DNA of 60,000 nt from Chrysomallon squamiferum (GCA_012295275.1 CM022677.1:7789922-7849921); one strand, 5' to 3'. Shown: positions 36,442 through 49,830, counted from the stretch's first letter. Made by a program: numbers and translations. Notes: a model not told the origin generated them from the sequence alone.

Positions 36442-36600
36442 GTTTTATTATTTTATCTTGTTATTATTATTTATTTTTTTATCTTTCCTGTTTGTTATAA
36501 ACATAAATGTTAGTTAGGTACTGGAGCGTGTGTGTGTGTGTGTGTGTGTGTGTTGTTTTTATTATTTTATTGCTTGTTATTATTATTTATTTATTTACCC
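36360..36600 (+). repeat. Tandem duplication of 120 bp with internal (GT)n
   Basis: TTTCCTGTTTGTT, AAATGTTAGTT, GGAGCG, a GT run and TTGTTTTATTATTTTAT occur twice (starts near 36,362 and 36,484), with different GT lengths. Present only in copy B. Confidence 0.85.
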
Positions 36601-36774
36601 TTGTTTAGAAGTTTTTATCTTTACAGACGCTAACACAATAGACATATACGGTAATAAAATATTTTATCATTGTTAACCTTCATTAGACATTTAACAACAT
36701 AAATGTATTTGTCTTGACTCATTATTTCATCACAGTGTGTCACTTTTCACTTGATTCACATTAATCACAGTTTT

Positions 36775-36812
<38 letters not shown>

Positions 36813-37454
36813 TTTTAATAATCAAAAGAAATGTTACCACAGTACAACTGAAATTTCACAAATATATTAAAACATATTTACTTTGATATGTTTTTATTTA
36901 CCATTTCAGCACGCCAGGAAAAGACACCCGAAAAGGTGACTATACCCTTCAGTTGATTAGTTTCTACTTCGTTATTGATAACAGACGATAGAATTGGTTC
37001 AAACACACACACACACGCACACACGCACGCACACATACACACATTTTTGTTTTAAGAGAAATAAACTTTAAATGTAGTGTCATTATGAATTGTTTGATGG
37101 GATTATTTGATGTTTTAACGCATACACAGTTTTCATATATGCGATATCTTACCCAGACTACACAGTTTAAACTGCAATGTAGATGAAACAAAGAAAAATT
37201 ATTATTTATTTCCAATCTCTCTGAGTTGTCATAGTCATACATTTTTATTTTTATTTATTTATTTTTTATTTTTTATTTATTTATTTTTTTTTTTTTTTCA
37301 GAAAATGTTTTTTTCTTGATAAATTCCTGGACCATAATTAGCAACTTATTGTAGTGTGAGTTCTAAGCTTTGTGATTTTATTTGGTGCATTAACATAAAT
37401 TAAGAAGAAGAAAGAAAAAATAGGGTGAACAAAATAACAACACCGTTTATTTGA

Positions 37455-37815
37455 AAAAAGAACCATATCGATTTATAATTAGTACGTATATGTTACTAAA
37501 GGTTTATGTTCCTTTATTTATTTTATTTGTTTTGAACTTTTTTTGTTTTGTTTTTAGTATAGTTGCAGAAAAATGCGGGATGATTGCCGGTGTTTACGGA
37601 TTTACTATTGGCTAAAAGACTAAAAAAAAAAAAAACCAAAACCCCCAAAACAATCTAACAATAATAATAATAAAAAAACATATCTATTTATAATTAGTAC
37701 GTATATTTAATATTTATTATGTTCCTTTATTTATTTTATTTGATTTGAACTTTTTTTTTTTTTTTTTTTATTAGTTTCGGAAAAATGCGGGATGATTGCC
37801 GGTCTTTACGGATTT
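37455..37815 (+). repeat. Internal tandem repeat pair, copy B
   Basis: Counterpart of 19,650-20,050. AAAATGCGGGATGATTGCC appears near 37,569 and 37,781. The motif is strikingly conserved while flanking T runs vary. Confidence 0.85.
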
Positions 37816-38278
37816 ACTTTTGTATTTGACGTTTGAAGAATTTTATTCAGAATTGATGTAATCGCATTATCATCCAACAAAGAAGTTTCTTAAAACATTT
37901 CAGGAGACAGGTATTACTATTTATTATTATTGTTGTTAATGTGTTTGTATTGTTTTGGTTTTATTTGATTATAATTTAAAAGTCATGCCACATGATGGCA
38001 GCCATTTTATTCGGGAACAATATTTATTTATTTATTTATTACATTTTTTTTTTCTTTCAAATAACGACTCTCGAGTATTAATACAATTCCCCAGTGGTTG
38101 TACTAATGTGAACAGCATAAACAACGTCATATAAAAAAAGAAATCATGTTTAGTCTTTAATTTTGTTTTACCAATTACTAAATGATGGATCAGGCAATCG
38201 GGCAAATTTTGGGTGGTTAGCAATTAAATTTATTTTAAAAGAAAATAACAACAACTCACTGAGTATTTTAAATTTGTA

Positions 38279-38323
<45 letters not shown>

Positions 38324-38657
38324 AATAGACTAATAAAACAATTACAAAAATATATTAATTTTCTTTGAGAGGTTGTTTTTTGTCAGGTTATTTATGATTT
38401 AGTATTTTTAAAGATTTATGTTAAATTGCAGACTTGCTCTATACCTTATTAAATATATTTAATGTGTTTTTTTTAACCACATTAAAGGTTATAATAGGTT
38501 GGGCCCTAAATGCTTTCATATTATTAAAGCTAAACAACTGTATAACTCTATGTTAACATTAAAAACTAATAAAGATGAATGAAAATTTAAGAAAAAATAT
38601 GACCAGGTTATTTCATATGCAAACACAGTAAAATATTAATTTGTTATAATAAATATT

Positions 38658-38698
<41 letters not shown>

Positions 38699-38939
38699 TA
38701 ATTTGTAACCATAATCACAAAAGATATTAATACACTGTACAACCTCCATGCCAAAACATTACTAAAATGATTCTTTTTTGAAGCAGGTGTCTTATATTTG
38801 TTATTTATCCATATCACTATTCTCATTTGTTAATACTTTGTGTATAGGTATAGCGTTCTGCATTTAATAACTAAACAATACAATAAAACAGATCATTACA
38901 ATTTGTGTTGTTTTTATTGTTTTACTTAACTCATCAAAC

Positions 38940-41250
38940 ATTAGTGATATGAGAATCTGAATGATGAACTTGTTTCAGTTTACACTGTGAGTTGTCACTG
39001 TCATCAGTGTCTGAAGTATCAACTGTTTCACATCGAGCATCATCCAAGTCTTCTCTGAATCTGAAGTTGTAGTAGCAAAAAGTCCTCTATACAGATTAGT
39101 TCATTCCAGGTTATTTTTATCACATCTGAAAAGGGCACAGGTAAGTATGTGTCTTGTGAATCTGACAATGAGTCTACAATCAGGTTGTTGTCTATTGTAC
39201 AAGATCCTGGTCATTTTCTTTGTTTTTTTATCATCTGCATACAGGGAAACAGCTATATTTATAAGTTTTTGTTCATATGAATCAGGGGTTTTCAAACTTT
39301 TTGACTTGCGGACCCCTTTATATTTCAGGCTTTACCTTAGGGACCCCCTTATAAACGCTTATGAAATTTATAATAAATATTTGCTTAAAATAACATATAT
39401 AAAATCAAACTGCCCATAAAAAGTATTCGCTGTCCACGGACCCCCTGTCTTGTACTTGCGGACCCCCTGTGGTCCGCAGACCACAGTTTGAAAACCCCTG
39501 ATATAAATGACCACAGCTTATAAGTGCAGGCAGGTTAATTCTAATCACCAGCAAATCATCCAGTGTAGTATTGGACATGTTCAACCTGGTATTTGTCAAC
39601 TGCTGATTGAGAGTGCTTATGCACCTGTCAACACTTGCACTAGCAAGTGCAACTGACAAGATGATTTCAATGGCAAGAAGAATGTGTTGATACTCAGAAT
39701 GATGATGACCGAGTATTTATTCACATGCCTTGTTTATTTTGGAAGTGAATGAATTTGTTTGTACAAATTTCTTTAAACCCTTCCATTCAGCAACAGCCAT
39801 ATCTAGAGCAAAGTTGCAGTAAGCTAGGCTTTCAGCAAAATGTTTAGATAACAGTTTAATTTGTTCCAAGCCATATTTTGGATCAGATATATCCCACTGA
39901 GTGTGAGCAGCTATATTCATTGCCTTGAAGATAGGGTGATTGAAAGAATCCATTTGTTTAATCAGCTGTGTTGAAATTGCTGGGATCAGATTTGTTCTTA
40001 TATGTTTCACAGTCTCTCGTCCTTGGTGAACATGGTTCAGAACAAACTTTTATTTTATTTTTCAGCTTGTTGTTTTTGGTTATTACTCAACTGATTGCCT
40101 TGTTTGAATCTTACACTTGCTGCAAGGTTTCAGAGTGGGTCTGTAGAGATGCATAGATGCCATGTGTTCAGGTACCCCACCTTTGTAAAGTCACCATTTT
40201 CAGAAAATGCATCTTTGACAGTTCAGTTATGTGTGCAGAGCAATGAATTATTAGCAACCATTCCCTGCCTTCAGTTTTCATCTCAGTTAGAGCACCATTC
40301 AGTTTACCAACATTAACATTTACTCCATCTGCACAAGTACAAATAAGACATTTTGTGTACTTTTCACCAGTAATGTCATAATCATGGAAAGCATCATCTA
40401 TAGCATGTTTGATACTCTCTGCAGTTACTCAAACCGAAATTGTTCATTTTTTGTCATTAAAGTAATAGTTCAACAGGCTGGCCCCTCACTACAATCTTCA
40501 CATAAATTAATTTGTTTTCATCTCTAGTTTTGCGAGCTTCTGTGCCATCTTGTTCAACTGACGTAAATTTGTATGATCTCTTTGATATCATCTCTTATTG
40601 GGCGGTATAGTGAACAAAGTCCCTACATGAGTGGTAACTGTCCTTCCCACTTATAAACTGCACCCCATTCTTCTTCTGTAAGGCAATCAGGGACTGGTAG
40701 TCAGACATAGGTCTCTCCTGCATAACCAACATAATGCTGTATTGCAATGATTCTTATATTGTTCTTTACTGGGGTTTTTCAAATAATTTTCCAATGGAAT
40801 TAGAGCATGCAACGTTACAATTTACTATCAGAAGCTGAATTTGTTTGAGATTCTGAACTGTTTTGTGAACATTTCTTTTTGCCCAGTCATGAAGGCTACC
40901 TGTTTTCACATGTCTTTGCACATTTGATTTTGTATGTAGCCTGCGACACCATCGATATAGGCAAGTAATCCATCAAGCGACTTACCAGTTAAATGTCTTA
41001 ACATGGCTTCATTTCTTATTGCTGTTATGTTTTCAGTACAAACTATGCATTGTAGTTTTGATATTTTTTTGCTTTCATTTACTTCAGTCACCATGATGTT
41101 TATCGCCAAACGTTTCTGAAAGGAAATTAGCCGTTCATTGAAGGATTTTGTTGAGAACAGAGTTCCTGAGCAAGTGTTCTTAACTTATTTCAATGCCTGT
41201 GTCTGTGTGTGATGGTATTTTCAATATTTCTAGTTTGTTTTGTTCTTACA
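38940..41250 (-). pseudogene. Decayed hAT transposase, ZNF862-like (copy B only)
   Basis: Minus-strand fragments in order. At 41,109-40,906 a frame begins MAINIMVTEVNESKKISKLQ. Around 40,400-40,200 the sequence reads DGVNVNVGKLNGALTEMK and then IIHCSAHN, matching the RNase-H-like core of ZNF862/DUF4371-type hAT proteins. Frames at 40,010-39,717 and 39,659-39,509 follow; the latter has STLNQQLTNTRLNMSNTTLD, a C-terminal hAT dimerisation region. The C-terminal part continues at 39,274-39,101 after a MITE. Many stops and frame changes separate the parts, so it cannot make transposase. It is not the same family as the + strand hAT in copy A. Confidence 0.8.
39275..39508. mobile_element. hAT-type MITE with terminal inverted repeats and 8-bp TSD
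   Basis: The element is 39,283-39,500 (218 bp). It begins CAGGGGTTTTCAAACT and ends AGTTTGAAAACCCCTG, perfect inverted termini, with GGACCCC-rich interior sequence. Flanking 8-mers are ATATGAAT and ATATAAAT, one mismatch apart, as expected for a hAT target duplication. It sits inside the ZNF862-like transposase remnant and is therefore younger than it. Confidence 0.93.
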
Positions 41251-41526
41251 AACAAGTCTGGAAGAATTAAAAAAGAATATGCAAGCAAGGTAGAAATGCT
41301 TTATTTGTTTAAATGATCAAAAATTGTTCTCAGTTCCTTTTATTTTTTTTAAATTTACTAATTGTCAATTTTAATTTATTTATTTACATTTTGTTTTGTT
41401 TTGTTGTACTTCCTTCTTTTTTTATCTTCTTCTTAGTATATTACTACTACTCCTTTTTATTACTATTATGTTGAGTTTTTGTTATTATTGTTTTTTAATC
41501 TTTTTTATTATTCATTTTCTTTTACA

Positions 41527-42080
41527 GTGCTAGGGAGACAGCATCATTGGCTACCATATCACCGAGAGCACTGCACCCACCACCACAACCTCCACCAACA
41601 ACCTAAGTGACAAAGCTAGCTCTCATTGTAGCCAAATATTCTAGATCCCTCCAGTGACAAGTCAAAATTGATGACAGCAGATTATGCTAATATTAAATGT
41701 CTGATGGATGTTTATGGATATATCAATCGGTTTACATTCAGCATGGACAGGAATAAGAAGGAAACAGCAGAGCACCATTGAAGTCTGTGTTCTTGTTAAA
41801 ACAAGCTGATGCTGGTAAAAAGACTTCATCTGCTATGCTGCCAAACACTTGGCAATGGCTGTGCATGACAGTGACAAAGACACCAGCCAGAAAGTTGAGA
41901 GGCAGGTGATGTCTGAGCTTGCTGTTCTGAGAATGAAGCTGGATGAGAAGATAAAGAAAAGAGAGAGAAGAAAACAGAGGCTATAGCTGCAGCAGAACAA
42001 CATGAGACTTGGGAAAGCAACATTCATGAGAGTGATGTCTCGCCACATTCATGATTCGAAGGACTGAGCTAGTCCTGTAC
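41527..42080 (+). pseudogene. Coding-like remnant in copy B
   Basis: A T-rich tract ending in TTTTACAG precedes sequence of coding-like composition with stops in all frames. The best piece, about 41,830-41,985, reads AKHLAMAVHDSDKDTSQKVE followed by a Lys/Glu-rich coiled-coil-like run. It resembles in style the end of the 25.3/43.6 kb remnant (CDSGKDKSLEVEQQV), so the two may be related exons. Absent from copy A. No family assigned. Confidence 0.4.
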
Positions 42081-42263
42081 CTGATTCAGACAACAGCATG
42101 TGGCCAGTGCATCATGAAATGTAGAGACCCCTGCATCAGCATCACACAAATCCAGGCCATTTTCCAGACAAGGGATACAAGAGACTAATGATAATGTGAA
42201 TCAACAGTCTGGTGTCAAGTAATGTGTCAGAAAACAACAGTGGCAGGGTATGATTTGTTAGTT

Positions 42264-42316
<53 letters not shown>

Positions 42317-42453
42317 AATATTGCATGAATGATAATATTAAAAAAAATTGCATTTATCAGACAAATGCAGATTGGTAAAAAAAATAAAAATAAATGTTCA
42401 TGTTGGAATTACCAAAAACTTTGTTTACCATTGATGTTAAATATTTTATGTGG

Positions 42454-42554
42454 GTCATTGCATTATTATTCAGTTGCTGCCTAGAAAGGGAATTTATGTT
42501 ATGTAGAAGGATGAATCAGCTGTACAGAAACTGCAGACTGCACAATTCCAAGTT
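42454..42554 (+). pseudogene. E1 counterpart, broken (copy B)
   Basis: Aligned with 23,597-23,698. The acceptor dinucleotide is GG instead of AG, and the block is 101 instead of 102 nt, so both splicing and frame are lost. The donor GTAAGT is kept. Confidence 0.6.
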
Positions 42555-42893
42555 GTAAGTTTTTATCTTTTTTTTAATTTCTTAGTGAATAAAATAAGTT
42601 TTATAGTAACAACTCTTTACTGATTGTAAAATAGCATAATAACATTCATTTATTTGCTATTGTTTTGTTAATTATTTAAATTATTACCATTATCATCATT
42701 ATCATTATAATGATTATACAAAGTATATCAAAAATATCCCACACCACTTTGTGTCTGAATAATCCAGTAACTGGTACCAGTAGAATATATATTTTAATAA
42801 TATCATATATTATATTTTTTGACATATTTCATAATATATATATTTTAATAATATTTTAGTTATTTATTTATAAAACTTTATTTTTATTTTCAG

Positions 42894-42971
42894 AACGCAC
42901 ATACAGCTCTAATTGATGCGCTGATGTTGGCTAGTGAAGCTGTTTCAGTAGAAGATGCTGTACAGCATTGA
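42894..42971 (+). CDS. E2 counterpart, frame kept (copy B)
   Basis: Acceptor ATTTTCAG, 25 codons (HTALIDALMLASEAVSVEDA) and TGA at the same place as copy A. Without a working E1 it is unlikely to be expressed as in A; listed because the frame is intact. Confidence 0.35.
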   Translation, partial: NAHTALIDALMLASEAVSVEDAVQH

Positions 42972-43062
42972 GGATAAAGTTTGTACTGCTGCCCCTGGAA
43001 AAGAGAAAAAAGAGCTGAACAGTGAATTTGAGTTTGTTTTCTTATGTATTTCTCATTATTCT

Positions 43063-43068
<6 letters not shown>

Positions 43069-43118
<50 letters not shown>
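43069..43118. repeat. (CT)n microsatellite
   Basis: A CT run of about 50 bp; the copy A locus has two such runs. Confidence 0.95.
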
Positions 43119-43125
<7 letters not shown>

Positions 43126-43599
43126 CTGTCTCTGTCAGGAGCATATGCAGAGGTGGTTATTGTAGTAGTAGTATTAGTCATTGCCATTGTTGTAGTAATG
43201 TAGTTGTTACAGCATTAGTACTTGTAATAAAAATACTACTTGTTGTAGTAATGTTGTAAAATTGGTGATGTTTTAGTTGATGATGCTGTCTCCATAGCTT
43301 TGTAATAGTAATGTATCTTGTGAGACTCTCATGGTGATTAAAAAAAACTGGTTGTAGTCAGATTTCTGGTTGTAACGGTGGTAGTACTAGTACAGTGCTA
43401 ATAATAGTTATTAGAGAAATAGTTATATGATAAATGTAACAAGAAAAGTAGGTTAACAGAAGTGATAGTAGTCATAGTTATTTCAGTAGTAATTATATTA
43501 ATATTAGTATACAGAAATAAAGAAATTTTATTTGTTTTATAATTTTTACTGTATTATATTTATTTATTTATTTACTCAAACTAGGCAGTGCACCCACCA

Positions 43600-43860
43600 A
43601 TGTGACTCTGACTCAGAGTTGTTGAAAGTTCTGCAGATGAAGAGCTCAATTTTGGTGTCCTGGACATTGAAGCCGACCACGTCAGACTACAACAATTCTT
43701 AAGTTGGAGAGTCTTACACCAGGTCACCAATCTCAACAGTCAAATATCAGGAGAAAAAACTTGAACAACTTGAACAGACTAAAACCAGCCAAAGAAAGAC
43801 AGTGTGCGTGACAGTGGCAAAGACAAAAGCCTGGAAGTTGAGCAGCAGGTGACTTAGTAT
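43600..43860 (+). pseudogene. Coiled-coil-like remnant (copy B)
   Basis: Counterpart of 25,335-25,650. It reads LDIEADHVRLQQFLSWR but the frame stops after SQISG because of one extra A. The later part (CDSGKDKSLEVEQQV) is open in another frame. Confidence 0.4.
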
Positions 43861-46539
43861 ACTTCCATTAGCTTTGTTTTATTTATTCTTAGCTTATATT
43901 TGTACTAGGAGTAATCAAAACAATTTCATTTTTAACTCACAAAAAATTGAACCAAGAACTACATGGCTTAAGGAATGCTGTTGAGGTATGTGTGAAATCA
44001 GTTCATAAAGAAAAACAGATCTATGTTAATTTTGTTGAAGGTGTTGCTGAATGAAAAATTCTTCTTTAGCTTTAATTATATGATTGAAATTCATCTTTAT
44101 TTTAGACATATTTGTTATTTATATTTAATTTTTAATTTTATTTTTGATATTTATTTTATTTTAGACATATTTGTTATTTATATTTAATTTTTAATTTTAT
44201 TTTTGATATTTATTTTATTTTATATATTTATTTTTTAAAATACTGTGTTTCAAAATTTCTCTGCATGTTTATCATAACATTTAAATTAATAGCAGATTAT
44301 AGATCTGACCTTCATTCCATTGAAGAATCTAACTAGCAGAAGTAATTAGTTTAGATATGGGACTAAAAGCCTTTCTTTAATTTTTATTTATGAATTTGTT
44401 TTTGTTTTTTTCTATGAGATATATTCCTGTCACAGTTTTAGGCTCATCATAAATAATTATTAGTAGCCGGGATGCCTGCCAAAACAGTCTGCTAGATCAT
44501 TGTAGAAGTTCAAGATGACAGAGGAAATAAAAGAGAGAAATGTACTCAGTGAATACAGATAAAACAAACTGTAACCTGGAAACCATTTTGAGTTTGTTAA
44601 CTGTGGCTAATCCAGCTTTACTTCCAAAATTGCTAAATAAGTAATCTTGTGCAAGCTGAAAATAAATATTTCTGGTTTTGCAGGTGATTTTGAGAAAAAA
44701 AAAACTGAAGATGACAAATTATAGCCAGTCAGAGGAAGTCAATAAAACAGAAACCTATTCTGAAATAAGTGGTTTGGATATGTTTTACAATAATAAATAA
44801 TGTGTTTAAGTACATATGTTCTGTTTTGGTGATTAACTCATTAATTGTTGTGTTTGTTGCAGGACAAAGCATTTACCTTTTTAAAAGTTATTTTTGCTTC
44901 TTCTTAATTTTACCATAATATCCAGATAAATAAAGTCAGTATTAAAGCATTGTTAAAGTATAATTCATTGATAATTTGTAATAATTTTCCATGACTGAAA
45001 TTTTTCTTCCCAGAGATTTTATTGTGCAAATTAATCATATGCTTCTAGCCTGGAATAGGAAAAAATAGTCATTTAAATAATGTATGTTAAGAGTTAGAAT
45101 GATAAATTTGATGCTTATTTTTTATTTATTATTATTATTATTTTTTTTTTTAATTAATTTTTCTTTCTATATTTGTTTATTTAGATGAATCTGGCTAAAA
45201 GAGGTGAATGTATAAAATCCACAAATTGCCTAATCTTGAACAAATAGTAGGAAACAATGACTCATACATGAAACCAGATAGTTGTTTAAATATAGCTATC
45301 ATATCACCAGCACAAACTTTGATTCAACATTTCAGAGGATTTTCTTAACCAGCTTGGAAGACTTTTCAGGTCACTCAGATACAAGACAGATCAGTAGATT
45401 TTATATTTATGTGGTTAGCTTGAAATTTAAAATTTTTTTAATTTATGTTTATGCAGGGAGAGAGGATGGGATATTAATGGTTTTTTTCTTTATCAGCTAA
45501 AATAGCATTTTAAATAAATGATTTAAAAACATATAATAGCAATAACAACAACCACCACCACAATAACAACAACAATAATAATAACTAAAATAAAACAAAA
45601 ACCTGTCAAAACCAGTACTTCATTTCCTGATTCTGTTTTATAAAAATTCTTCAATATTCCTGAAAAATGTCACTTCCAAATGCACAGACATCAAGTTGGT
45701 GGTAATTATGTTATAAATTGCCATTTCTAAGGAAGAAGCAGATGTAAATCCTTACAACTCTGTTTCCTGCCAGTCAAAACTTTATATGAAATGACACAGA
45801 GTTGATTAGTTTCTGTGATACTGTTGCAGTGTCTGCATTATTTTGTTCAGTTACTTTTTTTTTTAATCAGCTGGATCACTTCCTCGTTCAGGATTCAAAT
45901 CTGTTAACTTTAATAAACATAGATTTGTAGGTGATAAAAGTTCAGTTCAGATCAAGATAACACTTCAGCATTTTAATCACTGCAGTTTTGTGTTAGAATA
46001 ATATACATAAACTAGCTGATGAACTGAATGATATTCACAGATAATGTTTATTTTTTAAGAATTTATTCAGCTGTCATTTAATGTTATAAAACATATATAT
46101 TTTTTTTTTCTTAAATATAACAAAAAGATCTGAAGGTATAAAGGACTTTTTTTTATGGTTTGAATTAATTATATCATCACATTTTAAAATGTTAAATATT
46201 TGTAATTAATTGGAATTCTCTTGATCTTTGGGATTAAAAGATTATTATTCTGGATAAATTTATTGTTGTAGCCAGATTATTAACTTATATTTTTAATCAA
46301 ATCTAAAATTAGATGTATAGAATCAGTTCTAAGTGTTCCAAAAAAAGTAATGCAGCTTGTAATCAAAATGACTGAATTCACATACCCTGAAGAATGACAT
46401 TAACATTTTGTTATTAGAACTGAAAAGCTTTGGTATCTATTAGTAAACTAATAAATGACAGAACTTATCAATTAGTTATTTAACTAAAATGCCTGTCATT
46501 TTTATAGGCTGGTGACAATGAATTCTTTTCAATTTACAG

Positions 46540-46642
46540 GTGGAAACTGTCAAGTCCATGTCAGATTTTGTATTTCTTTTTAAACACTTGGTCAAAGACA
46601 GAGTTTTTCAGATCTCACTCTCTCCCTTACAGTACAAGGCAG
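46540..46642 (+). pseudogene. Block G counterpart, frameshifted (copy B)
   Basis: Same acceptor and donor as 27,514-27,615 but 103 nt: one extra T in a T run introduces an early TAA in the phase 1 frame. Confidence 0.6.
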
Positions 46643-47055
46643 GTCAGTGCTGAAGATTCAGAGGAGAATTCACAATTTTATGGATTTCAGCTTTGAGAAA
46701 TATTAGTGGTATTTGTATTATTATTATTATTACATTTTCATGTTATGTTTGTATTGCTTAACTTTAAAATATTTTGATTTAATCAATGCATTCTTCTTGT
46801 TTACTATTAGAAAATCTTTCATAAAGAAATATTTTCACATATTTTTATGAATTTAATTATAAAAAAACATTTTTCTTTTTCAATTGACCAGAATGTAAAA
46901 TGTATAGTGATACTTTTTTATAGATATATATTTCTTGTTTAAATTATTTGTGATTTATTATTAAAATCTATTACAATAAGAGACAGATGATGTTTATTTA
47001 TAATAATTTCTTTCTAACATTACAGACAATTAAACACAATCGAAAAATAATTATT

Positions 47056-47213
47056 ATTCTATTAAATTTTATTATTGAATCTACAGGAAAGACAAGATTC
47101 TGGACTCAGCTTCAGTTACAAGAATAGGGAGAAGAATTTAAACAGATGAGGTATCTACTGATATGGAACAATTATTATTCACAAAAGATGGATTTTTCTT
47201 TCCAAAGCAGTTT
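47056..47213 (+). repeat. Left arm of inverted repeat around GATA block (copy B)
   Basis: About 158 bp that match the reverse complement of 49,938-50,097 at roughly 95% identity by eye (landmarks CTACAGGAAAGACAAGATTC and GATGGATTTTTCTTTCCAAA). The arms enclose about 2.7 kb. Confidence 0.88.
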
Positions 47214-47499
47214 CCAGAGAAAATGTTGACAGTACACATCAGTGTTGATTGATTATTCTCCAGTAGTTAACAGTGGATGATTCTTGGTTGTTATGGAAGG
47301 GAACAAAAAACTTCCACTGAAATGACTAATGACACTGCAAAAGCTATGTTTGTTTCTACATTACAAATTATAGAAGAAATGAAAATATGTGGAGCAATGA
47401 TATTTACAGATAGACAACAAGCAGGTTCCAGCTTAATGTTGTTTTCATAGACAATATTAGCAAGTTTAGAGCAACTATAAGTGATTTAAAGGAAAGGAG

Positions 47500-48552
47500 A
47501 GAAGATTGACAGAGATATGAGACTGACTGTCTGATGGGAGGTTAACTGGTAAAGAGATAAACAGGAAGATACACAGAAAGAAAGAGAGAGATGTTGATAG
47601 ACTGATAGACAGTTAGATCAGTAGAAGTTAACAAATGAATTCATAGATGTAGATGAATTTAGGCAGATAGTTAAACATGTCAGTGTCTATCTATCTATTC
47701 TGTGTTTTCTTCTTTCTGTCATGTGTGTTTGTGTGCCAGGCTGAGAGTGTAGACATACAGTAAAATACATAGGTTGTAATGTAGCTATCTAGACATAGTT
47801 AGTTATGTATGTAGGTAGTTTGACAGGGAATTAGATATATGATTGATGGATGGTTATTGATCTGTCATAATGTGGATAGATAAACAAATAGGTATGTAGG
47901 TCAGTACTTCAGTAGGTTGATATGTAGATATATGTAGATAGTTATCTAACAGACATCAGACACAGAGAGGGACAGATAGGTAGGTAGGTCAGTAGTTCAG
48001 TAGGTTGATATGTAGATATATGTAGATAGTTAACTAATAGATATCAGAGACAGAGAGGGACAGGTAGGTCAGTAGTTAAGTAGGTTGATATGCAGATATA
48101 TGTAGATAGTTAACTAATAGATATCAGACACAGAGAGGGACAGATAGGTAGGTAGGTCAGTAGTTCAGTAGGTTGATATGAGATATATATAGTTATCATG
48201 ATAGACAGATAGGCAGGTATAGGCAGGTATGATGGTAATGTGGAAGAATATATATATATATATATAGCTACAGGTGTAGGTATGTAAGCTGGAGCAGAGA
48301 ATAGTATATAGAAGGAAAAGTCGCTTGTCTTTTTTGAAGAGTGAATATATTGAGTAAATATGTGTGCAAACATACAGAACTATAGGGAGGTTTGAAGGTA
48401 TGTAGACAAGAAGATGTTTAAATGACTGATAGATGTTATTGATATATAAACTGTTAGGTAGGTTGATTATGTAGATAGAATGAGAAATTGTGTACTTAGA
48501 TACACATATAGAGATACATATAGATAGGTGACATAGAAAGTGCCTCTGTGTA

Positions 48553-48604
<52 letters not shown>

Positions 48605-49830
48605 CAGTGATTGATAAGAATCGCTAAATAAGGGAATTGTGAATGAGAGTTATAAATGGACAGTAACACAGAAAAATAGATATAAAACGTAGTTATAATA
48701 ATTTAGGGAGATAGTCAGGAAGATAAATAGCTGATTCAAGGGATTGTTATTGATGGATAGAGAAATATATATAGGGAGGCATTTCCTTAGAGTTCGATGG
48801 ATGGATAAATAGATAGGTGTAAGCATATATGATGGTAAAGTGGATATGATCATGTATATGTACATAGATAAATACACACAGAGGCAGACAGAAAACAGAA
48901 AGGATTGGATCTGTGTTTGAATTAGTGATGAACTGATAACTTAAATGTAGATATCCAGAGATAAATACAGATAGATTATATATATATGTATATATATAGA
49001 TATATATACAGATAGATTATATTATATATATATATATAAATAGAAATATACAGATAGATTATATTTATAGATATATAGAAATAAATACAAATAGATTATG
49101 TAGATAGATATACAGAGATAAATACAGATAGATTATATAGACAGATATACAGAGATAAATACAAAGATATATATAGATAGATAGATATAAAGATATAAAT
49201 ACAGAAAGATAAAAGAGATAAATACAGAAAGATGTAACTATTTATCTCTGTATAAATACACACACAGAAATAAATACAGATAGATTACATAGACAGACAT
49301 TCAGCAAGATAGCGAGGTTTGAAGTAGTATATAGTTAGATATTCAGGGAGCTGGACATATTATTGATAGATGGTTATTGAAAAATAGATGTATAAGCTAG
49401 AGAGATAAACTGATATGTAGGTATGTTACTAGTTTGGTAGATTGATTTGTAGACAGACTGACAGACATATAGATAGACGTGTGTTAAGAAATGGGTATGT
49501 GTGTGTATATATATATATATATATATAGATGTATACACACACATACATAACGTGTATAGTAATGATAATTTATTTGTGTGTTTAAAGATGATTAGTATAT
49601 ATATGTGTGCGTGTGTAAAAAAGGGTGGATAGAGAGGTAAATTGATAGACAGAAGAAAGCTAGATAGATGCAAGGAGGCATGAGTATATACTGCATCCTG
49701 TAAGAAAGACCAAGTCTGTTGCTTATGTATATGGGATAAATAGATAGATAAATAAATATATTTATAGATAGATAAATAAATTTAAATATAGACAGATAAA
49801 TAGATAAAAATAATGTATTTAAATAATTAA
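47500..49830. repeat. GATA-rich minisatellite block, copy B
   Basis: Counterpart of 28,270-30,640. The 88-bp minisatellite has four starts (47,900, 47,988, 48,068 and 48,156), the third unit being 8 bp shorter upstream. The AT run near 48,247-48,268 is much shorter than in A; (GT)n at about 48,557-48,602. Confidence 0.9.
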
